This document shows, in pieces, positions 47,506-59,810 of a DNA stretch of 64,000 nucleotides; within the stretch, counting starts at the first letter, position 1; every line of letters starts with the position of its first letter. The notes below the pieces were generated by a model. That model ran no database searches, was not told the origin of the DNA, and saw only the letters and a list, made by a program, of their open reading frames with translations. The translations under genes and the position numbers were made by a program. Source of the stretch: Mytilus galloprovincialis (lineage: Eukaryota; Mollusca; Bivalvia; Mytilida; Mytilidae). The DNA is taken from NCBI RefSeq assembly GCF_965363235.1, contig NC_134844.1, positions 49,844,872-49,908,871 of the forward strand, read 5' to 3'.

Positions 47506-48952
47506 TTACAAGTGAAATATGAACAAGTAGCTACATTACATAGTAACCTAAAAAATTTGAATGGAAAAAAAACCAGATCAAGAAATCGAAGTAAAATACA
47601 TGTTGAGAGCATAACTTTTTAAAGTTACATATACTTGAATTCTCAAATTTTGTCTTTTTTTTAATTGCGGGTTCGTCTATGCATGATTAATAACCATTTA
47701 AAAGAAATATGATGTTTTAATTGTCCCATCCTTAAGTCATTCAGTCCGTCTATCTGAGATCACTTTGTTGACATGATGACATTTCATTTTGTTGTCGGAT
47801 CCGATTTATATTTCAATGCGGGATAATCAGAAATCATTTGAATGACGAACTGTATTTGAGCGGTGTACATATTTAAAAATATTTGAAGATAATGTTGTTG
47901 CTTGATTAGCTCCTTCTTTCTTCTTAAATCCTCTTGAATTTATGAATGGATGTTTTCACTTATCGAAATCTTGGATGAATGATGTAAAACACAGGCATTT
48001 TTTGCGACAAAGAGAAGTTGTGATATACTACTTTTCAACTCCTGTCTTTTGATAGAGCATTGATATTCAGACGCATAAAACTTTGAATTAAATGTTCCAC
48101 TCATTACGACTGCCGATGAGCACACTGACGATAAAAAAATTCTTAAATTGGGAACGATATCATTGTGAAGAAGGCTTGTAAAGATTTTCCTTATTAATTC
48201 TTGCCACCGGAATAACACCTTCATTTTTGTCGGATTCTCTTCGTATTTCTTATCCAATCATCCTAAACGTAGATGCATTTGATATGAAAATCACATCGTA
48301 CATTTTTTCGATTGTAGGGCTTGCTTATACAGTAAGACATATGTTAGCGTCTTACTGTATAGTAGCAAGGATCATTTGTGAATTTAATTAGAAAAGCCAA
48401 ATACCTGATTTATACTTTTCATTTTTAAATGATTCATATAACTATTAAATTTTTAGCCGCTGTTCCGATCCGTCGCTCTTCCAGTTCTTGTTATCAGCTA
48501 ACATGTTCATCAGTGTCTCCTTTTTCGGATTCAGGAAGAGTTTTTTTCCGTTATGGGAATACATATGTTTACAATCACATTTTTTGTAATTGCTTGCCAT
48601 AAAAATCGGTCGAGGAATTTAAACATTTGTGGAATCTGTTGTAATAAATTGTACAATATCGGACAACATTCGTGAAAACACTCAACGAGTTATAAATATA
48701 GGATTAGTTTGGTCTTCCAATTAACTTGGGCATCCGTTTTGTAGTGCGGAATGAATAAAACAAGTATCCTGGTCCGTTCAGAATATATAATGCCTTGTGT
48801 TGAGAGACAGCCTTGACAACATGTGTGTGAGGGTTCTATATGTGGCCAATTGTAAGGGACAATATTTGCCTCTATCCAAGATATTCTTAGTCCTTTATAC
48901 CCATCGTTTTATTTTGAAAATAATTACTTTTGTATCAACTGTTTAAAGCTTA
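47506..48952. other. Intergenic, no supported gene
   Basis: The 105-codon frame at 47940-48257 (minus) has no domain and no paralogue. Nothing else was recognised before the foldback element. Confidence 0.3.
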
Positions 48953-49916
48953 AGCCTCGGTCACACCTTACCGGATAGCTCGAACGGACGCCTAACGGAT
49001 AACTTTTTTCAATCGGTTCATGTCCGTTAGACGTCCGTCCATATCCGTTGCATGTTCGTTAAGCGTACGTTTTATCAGTCGACGTCCGTTCCGTCCGGTG
49101 GAAAATTTTGAGCATGTTCAAAACTTTGAACGGACGTCCAACGGATAAAATGTCCGTTGAACGTCCGTTAGGCGTCTGTTTTGTACGGTACTCGTCCGTT
49201 TCGTTTCCGTTTTGTATCCGTTACCTGTCCGTTATACATCCGTTGGTGGTCTGACAGATAAATTCACCAACGGACTTCTAACGGACGTCTAACGGATAAA
49301 ACGGATGTTGAACGAATGAGAAACGGACTTCTACCGGCCGTATAACGGATAAAACAGACGATGAACGGATCTGAAACGGATACATGCCAGTTGAAAATTT
49401 AGCGTCAGAAATGCCAATTATTGGTATATCAGATTTCTTAAGGTTCATGAAGTCTTATTATTCATAATCGATCTTAGAGTAAAGGCACGTCTTCACATTC
49501 AAGCAGCTCTTATTCAGGCCAAACACTGCCCTTTGGCGGCATGTTGAAGAACAAACCAAAACCAGTAGCACAGAAACATTTTGAATATTTTTGCGATTTA
49601 CATGTATACTTATTGTCGTCTTTAATTTTTCCGTATATCTTGTTCATCCGTTTTATCCGGTACGCTTCCGTTGGGTGTCAGTTTTATGCGGTGCTCGTCC
49701 GTTGGATGTACGTTCGACATCCGTTCTGTCCGGTACGTTTCCGTTTCTCGTACGTTGCATGTCCGGTTTGTGTCCGTTATGCATTCGTTACACGTCCGTT
49801 TTATTCGGTCAGTACATCAACGGACTTCCAACGGATAACAATTTTGTCAACGGACAACTTTTTTTTTCATCCGTTAGACGTCCGTTCGTGCTATCCGGTA
49901 AGGTGTTACCAAGGCT
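48953..49916. mobile_element. 964-bp foldback element full of ACGTCCGTT words
   Basis: Terminal inverted repeats: left AGCCTCGGTCACACCTTACC then GGATAGCTCGAACGGACG; right ends CGTCCGTTCGTGCTATCC then GGTAAGGTGTTACCAAGGCT. TTA flanks both sides (48950-48952, 49917-49919), a 3-bp duplication as made by PIF/Harbinger elements, though TTAA is also possible. The inside is almost entirely the words CGTCCGTT / AACGGACG in both orientations, so a single strand could fold extensively. Frames of 139 and 109 codons at 49541-49960 are by-products of the repeats. Confidence 0.7.
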
Positions 49917-50234
49917 TTAAATATGATTTGTGGGTGAGAAAACATAATAGCTTCTTATAATCGACAACAACCCGATACAACAAACACTGCGATATTTGAT
50001 CTAATATGATCAAAATGCAGATTCTACATCAATAAACCTGATATCTTTAACGTTTTGTTTTACAATGAAAAAAGCAGAAGTCACCACTTTCGTCGCAAAG
50101 TTAAGTTAAAAATGACAACGAATAGGTTTTAGTCTTGTCTCACATATATATATATGTTTGTTAAATCTTCTTTATTATGCAATTTAATCTATGCTATTAA
50201 CAGCTTATTACACCAATAATGAAAAACAAACAAT

Positions 50235-50605
50235 AGATATAGGAATATGTGGTGTGAGTGCCAATGAGACAACTCTCCATCCAAAAAACAATTGAAAAAA
50301 GTAAACCATTAGAGGTCAATGTACGACCTTCAACTCGGAACCTTGGCTGACACCAAACAACAAGCTTTAAAGGGTCCCAAAATTACTAGTGTAAACCCAT
50401 TCAAACGGGTAAACCAACGGTCTAATCTATATAAAAAAATGAGAAACGAGAAACACGTATAAATTACATAAACAAACGACAACTACTGTACATCAGATTC
50501 AGGACAGGTGCAAACATTTGCAGCGGGATTAAACGTTTTAATGGTACCAAACATTCTACCATTTTCTGAAATAATAGCATAACATCACAACATAGAAAAA
50601 CTCTA
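50235..50605 (+). repeat. Dispersed repeat, uninterrupted copy
   Basis: Runs from ATGTGGTGTGAGTGCCAATG through CGACCTTCAACTCGGAACC to GCAGCGGGATTAAACGTTTT and ATAGCATAACATCACAAC. It abuts the truncated PTB relic at 50628 and may have removed its end. Other copies are at 17690-18605 (interrupted), 35290-35465 and 46555-46620. Confidence 0.6.
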
Positions 50606-50627
50606 TTACTAATTACTATTACTAATC

Positions 50628-50792
50628 TTCCATATTGACGTACTATGTTATGTGGCCAATAATATTTTAACGTGTTTGTCTCGGTGTCTTCTAATTTAAA
50701 ACCTTGTTTTGTAACATACAGTCTGTATTGTCCTTTTAATCCAAATCTCAGAGCATTTTTCCCTGGTTTTACGACGACATTAAAACACAGAT
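50628..50792 (-). pseudogene. Relic PTB exon (gene copy 5)
   Basis: The minus strand reads, after a TTTGAG boundary at 50793, LCFNVVVKPGKNALRFG, YRLYVTKQGFKLEDTE, YYWPHNIVRQYGR, then homology stops where a dispersed repeat begins. The acceptor has GAG in place of CAG and the second half of the domain is gone. No B-box exon is visible to its right. It is a dead copy, with features between the copy 2/6 and copy 3/4 types. Confidence 0.75.
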
Positions 50793-51344
50793 CTCAAATG
50801 AAAAAAAAATCAAAGATGCATTTTTCTGATAGTACTATTCAAACTATATTATAACATATTTCAAATTATAACACAATTAAATAATTATATACATTTTATG
50901 TTCTTTTTTTTTAAATATTGTTACGGTCCGTATACAGGTATTAACCGTGTAACCTGTTTTATAATATTGTAAACACCTATATGAAGTTCTTTCATTTAAG
51001 AAAAATAGATCATTTTTTTAAGGAAACACCCCAAACGATTTCAAGGTTCAATGCCACGTGCTTCCAGGCACAAAATAGTGAAATGTGCAAGGTAATTATT
51101 CCACTCGAAATTTAGTAAACCATTTTAGTTTTCCATCTAAATATTTGTTGAGGGTTTAGTATAATGTATGTTATAAATCAGATCTGAGAATTGGAGTCAA
51201 ACCGTTGGACGTTTCCTTTCACATGAAATACAATTTTTCGTTTACATTTTTTCTGATAATTCACATTCGTGATGTTGGATTTGATGACGCAATTACAATA
51301 TGTTTTAAATATATATACATAATAATTGAAAACAGAGGCATACA

Positions 51345-51450
51345 ATAGTTATCAAAGGTACCAGGATTATACTTAAGTAAGTCAGCCGCGCGTTTCGTCT
51401 ACATCAAACTCATCAGTGACGCTCAGATCAAAATAATTATAAAAGCCATG
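51345..51450 (-). repeat. Hammerhead-core repeat fragment, reversed
   Basis: GTTTCGTCTACATCAAACTC then ATCAGTGACGCTCAGATC is the reverse of the core region. Stem II is imperfect (GTTTGATGTAGAC). Confidence 0.55.
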
Positions 51451-52240
51451 GTGCTTTTAAAATTAGGGAAATCTTATTATTTCTGTTATATAGATGATGT
51501 TCTCGCACTCAATTATTCAAAATTTGGTGATGATGTTGAACGCATATATACCATCGAACTAGAGATAAAGTGAATTTGCCTTATATATTGACTAACATCT
51601 AGACATTTGAAAACAGAACTTTACGACATAAGAGATGATTTCAACTTCTCAATTGTTAACTTTCCATTTCAATATATGTAGCAACATTCAGCAGCGCCTT
51701 CATACGAAGGATATATCTTTCAATTGATACGATATTTCTGGGCATGTATTTCCTATCATGATTTCCTTGATAGAAAATTGTTGCTCAAAAGGAAGCTAGT
51801 CAACTGTGAGCTCCCAATGGTGAAATTGAAAGCATCCCTTAATTGATTATACGGAAGCCACCACGAGTTGCATTGGTTGACCATGATGAAATTTTTGCTT
51901 CACAGATGAGAGCGGATATATGCCATATGCCATTTTAACTATCCCGCTCCCTTTTTCACGAATGTGATCTAACAAATTAGACTTATTACCGGGTTTGTAC
52001 TAACATAATCACCACGACGGGTGCCACATGTGGAGCTGGATCTGCTAACCCTTCCTTAGTAACTGAGATATTCCCTAGTGTTTTGGTAGAATTCGTGTTG
52101 CTAAGTCTTTATTTTTCTATGTTGTGTTTTGTGTACTACTGTTTGTCTGTTTGTCTTGTTATTTTGTTTTCATTTTTTCTTCGATTTATACGTTTGAATG
52201 TTCCTCTTGTATCTTTCATCCCTCTTTTACTGGCTGTTTA
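51440..52240 (+). mobile_element. Reverse-transcriptase element, 3' part (fossil)
   Basis: 5'-truncated fragment with the YIDDVL catalytic-motif region of an RT near 51480-51510, the C-terminal region, then the untranslated 3' end finishing near GTATCTTTCATCCCTCTTTT. It has many breaks. Family: LINE/Penelope-like, same as 17822-18451. The small size of the surviving piece agrees with 5' truncation on insertion. Confidence 0.6.
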
Positions 52241-52609
52241 AAATAAATGTTAATCTTGAATTTTTGTAACGTGACGAAATTGCAGCATGAATAGACGTGC
52301 AAGGAGATCTTGCATAACATATACTCGTTAAACATTGATTTGAAGAAATATGTTAATTTGAAACACAAAAATCACCAGTTGCGCTTGAACAAAAATAACT
52401 GAACGGTCTAATTAAGTACGAAGTTGAAGAATAATAAAAACATAATATAACTAAGACGAGCCAAGTATTGGTAATGTCATTTATGTTTTGCCTCAGCAAA
52501 TATATTTCAGATAATTTCTCATTTTTGTACTAGAACATTTGAAAAAAACTGATATTTTAACTTATTTTAATATCAGATCTGAAGTAAAGGCTATTTAGGA
52601 AGTGATACT

Positions 52610-52960
52610 CTCAGAAACGGCATTGACCAAATGGTTAAATGACAATAACAATGAAAACTAAGGAGTAAACAAAGACTAAAAAAAAATCAAAGGACATTTA
52701 CATCAACAGTTATAAATAATAAATAAGAAACAACACTCCACTAAAAACCGGGAGTGAAATCAGGTGCTCCGGAAGGGTAAGCATTTCCTGCACCGTATAC
52801 GGCACCCGTCGTGTTATTTTTTTGTTCATTTCGGTAATGATGGAAGGTTATTATGACTGAGGAAGAATATCAGATATGATTTCTGACACACTTTTGTCAT
52901 AATGGCCAATCAGCTCATGATGGCGACCGTAAAATGTCTTGAGTGATGACCTTCATTTGA
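52610..52960 (-). mobile_element. Reverse-transcriptase element 3'-end fragment (fossil)
   Basis: Reversed 3' region: AACAACACTCCACTAAAAAC, GGTGCTCCGGAAGGGTAAGC, GGCACCCGTCGTGTT, then a diverged coding end near 52890-52950. It is broken and old. Confidence 0.5.
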
Positions 52961-53243
52961 TTGATTCATAGCCCTGTCTTAGCAACTTTTGAGAAAGCAG
53001 TATTCCTCGTGTAAAAACGAAATTCAAGATAGCATGCACACAGTGTAAAACGCAAGAATTTTAGTATATATATTTTGATCGAATAATTTTATAAAAAATA
53101 TCTCAAACCAGTAAATGACAATATATAATCTTAATTTTGATTTGCTTCATCATCAAAATATTGAATGGATATTCATGGTAACAAATGTTATATGTAAATA
53201 ATCTTTTTTCATGATGAAATACTCCTGCCATGTGTGTTGTATA

Positions 53244-56200
53244 CAGTTGGGTGCAGACCAAGCATTACATAAAGTAAACGCAAGTTAACGCCGCGTGCAC
53301 ATATTTCGTTAGTTAACTTCAAATCTCCCGTTTACTAGTAAACGCACGTTTACTATAATTACGTTAACGTGGTCGAAATGGAAATTTCTAATGTCTACCC
53401 TAGTAAACGGGCGTTTACTATGTGTCCGTTTAGTCAGTAGTAAACGGGCGTTTACTTCAGAATTCTTCAAATTTATTTTTACGTGCACTTAAAAGTAAAC
53501 GGGCGTTTAGTACAGATTTTACAAGTGTATTTTTACGTGCACTTGAAAATTAAGTAAACGCACGTTTACTTTTCGCGTTAACAGATTGGGTAAATTTAAA
53601 ACTTCAAGTTCATTTGCACATTTATTTTATAAAAGCGACCTTTAGTCTTTATATATTTCACGTATATGTGTTTCAAACCAGAACATTTCAAAAACTCTTT
53701 TAATTCGAAATATTAAATTACACAAAATCACTTTCATAAAGTCCATTAACTTTACTGATTGGCAGATTTTCTATATTTTACTTTCAAAAGTTACATGTGC
53801 AAATATCGATACGGAAAGAAAGGTTATCCGAGACATCTGGAGAATATTTTTATATGATGGGATATAAACATCGTGGTTTACGTTGTTTCGTTCCCCGTTT
53901 ATAATTGTCTCTTCGAATTCCTAACTATAACTCGGTGTATTTAATACATTAATTTTTAATCGAAATTCACCTTGTTTGCCTTGGATTAACATGATAAGAT
54001 TCTGTTTTGACAAATGATAAAAAAAACCGTAAATTGAACAGTATATTGAAAGGGATATCAATAAAGTGTATTATAAGTATGTTCATTTGTACCATCTCGT
54101 CAATTAAAATGTTCAAATATTGCTATCTTTACATGGATATATAACTCATTTACTATGCGGCTATATAAATTTACATAATAGAATGCTTATATGGTCAGTT
54201 TTGGTTGTTGTGGACAAATAATTTTATTATATGAGTCAGTCTGAGGTATGAAAACTACTGAATTTTGTTTACGATTCAATATTTTGAATAAAAAAAGTAC
54301 ATGCTGGCACTCTAAATTGATGCGAACAAAATTTTTTAGTCATAATATTCAAATATTGCTACCTATTTTCTTATACAATCAATCCTTACATGAAAATATA
54401 ACTCATTTACTATGCGGCTATATAGATTTACATAATAAAATGCTTATATGGTCAGTTTTGGTTGTTGCGGACAAATAATTTTATTAAATGAGTCAGTCTG
54501 AGGTATGAAAACTACTGAATTTTGTTTACGATTCAATATTTTAAATAAAAAAAGGACATGCTGGCACTCTAAATTGATGGGAACAAAATTTTTTTAATCA
54601 TAATATTCAAATATTACTTCCTTTTTTATTATACAATCAATCCTTACTTGAAAATATAACTCATTTACTATGCAGCTATATAGATTTACATACTAGAATG
54701 CTTATATGGTCAGTTTTGGTTGTTGCGGACAAATATTTTTATTATATGAGTCAGTCTGAGGTATGAAAACTACTGAATTTTGTTTACGATTCAATATTTT
54801 GAATAAAAAAGGACATGCTGGCACTCTAAATTGATGCGAATAAAATTTTGTAATCATAATGTTCAAATATTGCTACCTATTTTCTTATACAATCAATCCT
54901 TACATGAAAATATAGCTCATTTACTCTGTGGCTATATAGATTTACATAAGCAAATGCTTATATGGTCAGTTTTGGTTGTTGCGGACAAATAATTTTATTA
55001 TATGAGTCAGTCTGAGGTATGAAAACTACTGAATTTTGTTTACGCTAAAATATTTTGAATAAAAAAGGACATGCTGGCACTCTAAATTGATGCGAACAAA
55101 TTTTTTTAGTCATATTATTCAAATATTGCTACCTATTTTTTTATACAATCAATCCTTACATGAAAATATAGCTCATTTACTCTGTGCCTATATAGATTTA
55201 CATAAGCAAATGCTTATATGGTCAGTTTTGGTTGTTGCGGACAAATAATTTTATTATATGAGTCAGTCTGAGGTATGAAAACTACTGAATTTTGTTTACG
55301 ATTCAAAATTTTGAATAAAAAAGGACATGCTGGCACTCTAAATTGATGCGAATAAAATTTTGTAATCATAATGTTCAAATATTGCTACCTATTTTTTTAT
55401 ACAATCAATCCTTACATGAAAATATAGCTCATTTACTCTGTGGCTATATAGATTTACATAAGCAAATGCTTATATGGTCAGTTTTGGTTGTTGCGGGCAA
55501 ATAATTTTATTATATGAGTCAGTCTGAGGTATGAAAACTACTGAATTTTGTTTACGCTTAAATATTTTGAATAAAAAAGGACATGCTGGCACTCTAAATT
55601 GATGCGAACAAATTTTTTTAGTCATATTATTCAAATATTGCTACCTATTTTCTTATACAATAAATCCTTACATGAAAATATAACTCATTTACTATGCGGC
55701 TATATAGATTTACATAATAAAATGCTTATATGGTAAGTTTTGGTTGTTGCGGACAAATAATTTTATTATATGAGTCAGTCTGAGGACATGCTGGCACTCT
55801 AAATTGATGCGAACAAATTTTTTTTAATCATAATATTCAAATATTACTACCTTTTTTATTATACAATCAATCCTTACTTGAAAATATAACTCATTTACTA
55901 TGCGGCTATATAGATTTACATACTAGAATGCTTATATGGTCAGTTTTGGTTGTTGCGGACAAATATTTTTATTATATGAGTCAGTCTGAGGTATGAAAAC
56001 TACTGAATTTTGTTTATGCTTCAATATTTTGAATAAAAAAGGACATGCTGGCACTCTAAATTGATGCGAACAAAATTTTGTAATCATAATATTCAAATAT
56101 TGCTACCTATTTTCTTATACAATCAATCCTTACATGAAAATTTAGCTCATTTACTATGCGGCTATATAGATTTACATCAGCAAATGCTTATATGGTCGGT

Positions 56201-58838
56201 TTTGGTTGTTGCGGACAAATAATTTTATTATATGAGTCAGTCTGAGGTATGAAAACTACTGAATTTTGTTTACGATTCAATATTTTGAATTAAAAAAGAC
56301 ATGCTGGCACTCTAAATTGATGCGAACAAAATTTTTTAGTCATAATACTCAAATATTGCTACTTATTTTCTTATACAATAAATCCTTACATGAAAATATA
56401 ACTCATTTACTATGCGGCTATATAGATTTACATAATTAAATGCTTATATGGTCAGTTTTGGTTGTTGTGGACAAGTAATTTTATTATATGAGTCAGTCTG
56501 AGGTATGAAAACTACTGAATTTTGTTTACGATTCAATATTTTAAATAAAAAAAGGACATGCTGGCACTCTAAATTGATGGGAACAAAATTTGTTTAATCA
56601 TAATATTCAAATATTACTTCCTTTTTTATTATACAATCAATCCTTACTTGAAAATATAACTCATTTACTATGCAGCTATATAGATTTACATACTAGAATG
56701 CTTATATGGTCAGTTTTGGTTGTTGCGGACAAATATTTTTATTATATGAGTTAGTCTGAGGTATGAAAACTACTGAATTTTGTTTTAGATTCAATATTTT
56801 GAATAAAAAAGGACATGCTGGCACTCTAAATTGATGCGAATAAAATTTTGTAATCATAATGTTCAAATATTGCTACCTATTTTTTTATACAATCAATCCT
56901 TACATGAAAATATAGCTCATTTACTCTGTGGCTATATAGATTTACATAAGCAAATGCTTATATGGTCAGTTTTGGTTGTTGCGGACAAATAATTTTATTA
57001 TATGAGTCAGTCTGAGGTATGAAAACTACTGAATTTTGTTTACGCTTCAATATTTTGAATAAAAAAGGACATGCTGGCACTCTAAATTGATGCGAACAAA
57101 TTTTTTTAGTCATAATATTCAAATATTGCTACCTATTTTCTTATACAATAAATCCTTACATGAAAATATAACTCATTTACTATGCGGCTATATAGATTTA
57201 CATAATAAAATGCTTATATGGTCAGTTTTGGTTGTTGCGGACAAATAATTTTATTATATGAGTCAGTCTGAGGTATGAAAACTACTGAATTTTGTTTAGG
57301 ATTCAATATTTTGAATAAAAAAAGTACACGCTGGCACTCTAAATTGATGCGAACAAAATTTTTTAGTCATAATATTCAAATATTGCTACCTATTTTCTTA
57401 TACAATCAATCCTTACATGAAAATATAACTCATTTACTATGCGGCTATATAGATTTACATAATAAAATGCTTATATGGTCAGTTTTGGTTGTTGCGGACA
57501 AATAATTTTATTATATGAGTCAGTCTGAGGTATGAAAACTACTGAATTTTGTTTACGATTCAATATTTTAAATAAAAAAAGGACATGCTGGCACTCTAAA
57601 TTGATGCGAACAATTTTTTTTTAATCATAATATTCAAATATTACTACCTTTTTTATTATACTATCAATCCTTACTTGAAAATATAGCTCATTTACTATGC
57701 GGCTATATAGATTTACATAAGCAAATGCCTTTATGGTCAGTTTTGGTTGTTGCGGACAAATAATTTTATTATATGAGTCAGTCTGAGGTATGAAAACTAC
57801 TGAATTTTGTTTACGATTCAATATTTTGAATAAAAAAGGACATGCTGGCACTCTAAATTGATGCGAACAAAATTTTGTAATCATAGTATTCAAATATTGC
57901 TACCTATTTTCTTATACAATCAATCCTTACATGAAAATATAGCTCATTTACTATGCGGCTATATAGATTTACATAAGCAAATGCTTATATGGTCAGTTTT
58001 GGTTGTTGCGGACAAATAATTTTATTATATGAGTCAGTCTGAGGTATGAAAACTACTGAATTTTGTTTACGATTCAATATTTTAAATAAAAAGAGGTCAT
58101 CGCCGTCAGGCTGGTACAAAAATTGCTGTCAATTGTTTTATATGGTCAATTATGGCATAAAAATATAACTGAATTACTTCTATATAGAATAAGATAACTT
58201 GTTAAGAGGTAAATATTGTCAGTTGTGGTGAATGATATCAAAAAGTTTTGTTTTACGAGTCAGTCTGTCTAAGATGAGAAAACTGTTTGATTTTGGTGAG
58301 GATTAAATTACATGTATTTGAATAAACATACTTAAACTATTATTTGCGAAGAACAAGAAATTTACTATAATTATTGTTCAATTAAATACAAATGTGTGAC
58401 ATTTTTAAATTACTGTAATCGTCAATATGTCAAGCAGAAATGACCAGTTGGTCAATTAATTGTGATGTTCCTTATCATTTCATATTTTAGGTCAGTGTAT
58501 CCAAGTTACGATGACAATCTGCGTTAACGGGCGTTTACTACAAACAATAAACGCGCGTTTACTTATTACAAAAATAGAAGACCCGCCTTTTTCCACGTTA
58601 ACGCGGAGGTAAACGGAAAAGTAAACGCCCGATTACTCTTTACAAAATTAGAAGACTCGCCGTTTTTGCGTTAACGCGGAGGTAAACGCGAAAGTAAACG
58701 CCCGTTTACTTTTAATGTCTACTGCAATTTCGGAGTTAACGCACAGTTAACGCGGCGTTTACATGAAGTGCACGCGAGTAAACGCCGCGTTAACTTTTTC
58801 GGCCCGTCTACATGTAATGCTTGGTCTGCACCCAACTG
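53244..58838. mobile_element. 5.6-kb TIR element carrying an internal satellite array
   Basis: Left end CAGTTGGGTGCAGACCAAGC then ATTACAT; the right end is the exact reverse complement over 27 bp. TA lies on both sides (53242-53243, 58839-58840), a TA target duplication as in Tc1/mariner-type transposition. Inside each end (about 53270-53600 and 58510-58800) lie many near-palindromes of the type GTAAACG(N)2CGTTTAC. The centre, 54106-58098, is a 257-bp tandem array. There is no transposase, so it is non-autonomous. Confidence 0.75.
54106..58098 (+). repeat. Satellite array, about 15 units of 256-258 bp
   Basis: The phrase GGTATGAAAACTACTGAATT recurs with ATG at 54248, 54505, 54763, 55019, 55275, 55531, 55993, 56249, 56505, 56763, 57019, 57275, 57532, 57790 and 58046. 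One unit (55740-55800) lost about 50 bp between GAGTCAGTCTGAGG and ACATGCTGGCACTC. Units differ by a few per cent and show sub-groups (ATTGCTACC/ATTACTACC types) that alternate in blocks, as from unequal exchange of multi-unit segments. A 76-codon frame survives in only two units. Confidence 0.85.
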
Positions 58839-58889
58839 TATACATTATGTTTAATGATAAACGTACTGTTCTGTTCTTTATTTAGATCG

Positions 58890-59420
58890 TATGTTCCTAA
58901 TGTCTTCACTCCTGTTCCCTTTTCACGAATGTGACCTACCTGATATGACTTTTAACCGGGTTTGTACTAACACGACGGGTGCCATGTGTGGACCGGGATC
59001 TGCTTACCCTTCCGGAGTATTTGAGATGACCCAAAAATTTTGTTGGGTTAGTGTTGATTAGTCTTTATTTTTTTTATATTGTGGTTTGTGTACTTTTGTT
59101 TGTCTCTATGTCTGTCTGTCTGTTTGTTTTATTCTTTTGTAGCCATGGTGTTGTTAGTTTGTTTTTGATCTAGGAGTTTGGATGTTCCTCTGGTATGTCT
59201 GGCCCCTTGTTTAAGTATGTCCCTTCTGAACAGCAACCCTTTATCAATGAAGTCATGATAGGAAACGCAAGCCCTAGAGATTATTATCAACTGACATTCA
59301 TACTCATCAATAGGTGCTGATGGAGTATGTCTACATATAATTGTAAAGGTAACAATTGGAAAGCTTATCATCTCTTTTGTCGTAAAGTTCTATTCACAAC
59401 CGACCCTAATTGGAAACTTC
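58890..59420. mobile_element. Reverse-transcriptase element 3'-end fragments, two orientations (fossil)
   Basis: 58890-59210 is the 3' untranslated region on the plus strand (CGACGGGTGCC, ACCCTTCCGG, AGCCATGGTGTTGTTAGTTT); 59210-59420 is the coding end on the minus strand. It is broken and rearranged. Confidence 0.5.
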
Positions 59421-59494
59421 TAGATGTGAGTTAAGATATGAATCAGACGCAATTGTATCTGTCGTATCTTTTATTTCAAGTTCAATAGGATCAA

Positions 59495-59810
59495 AAGTGA
59501 AATCACAAAAATACTGAACTCCAATAAGAAAAATACTTAACCAAATGGCAAAATCAAAAGCTCAAACACATCAAACGAATGAATAACAACTGTCATACTT
59601 CTGACTTGGTACAGGCAATTTCTTATGCAGGAAACGGCGAATTAAACCTGGTTTCATAGTTAACTAAACCTTCTACATCAAATTCCATTATATTGACAAC
59701 GATGTGTGTACAAATCAAACAGACATTATATGTGAAAATGTCAAAATTAGGGGTACAGCATTCAACATTTTGTTATCATCTTAATCACTGTAAAAACTTA
59801 ATGGAACGAA
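59495..59810 (+). repeat. Dispersed repeat (21540-21830 family)
   Basis: AAATACTGAACTCCAATAAG, TTCTGACTTGGTACAGGCAA, TTAAACCTGGTTTCATAG, CAAATTCCATTATATTGACA. It is non-coding. Confidence 0.6.

Noticed and set aside
47940-48257. 105-codon minus-strand frame
   Set aside because: No recognisable domain and nothing similar near copy 3 despite duplicated flanks.
49541-49960. 139- and 109-codon frames rich in C, V, R and F
   Set aside because: They lie in or across the foldback element and only translate its CGTCCGTT words.
54248-54478. 76-codon open frame repeated at 57275-57505 in the satellite
   Set aside because: The other units break the frame through A-run length changes, so the frame is a by-product of the repeat sequence, not a gene.
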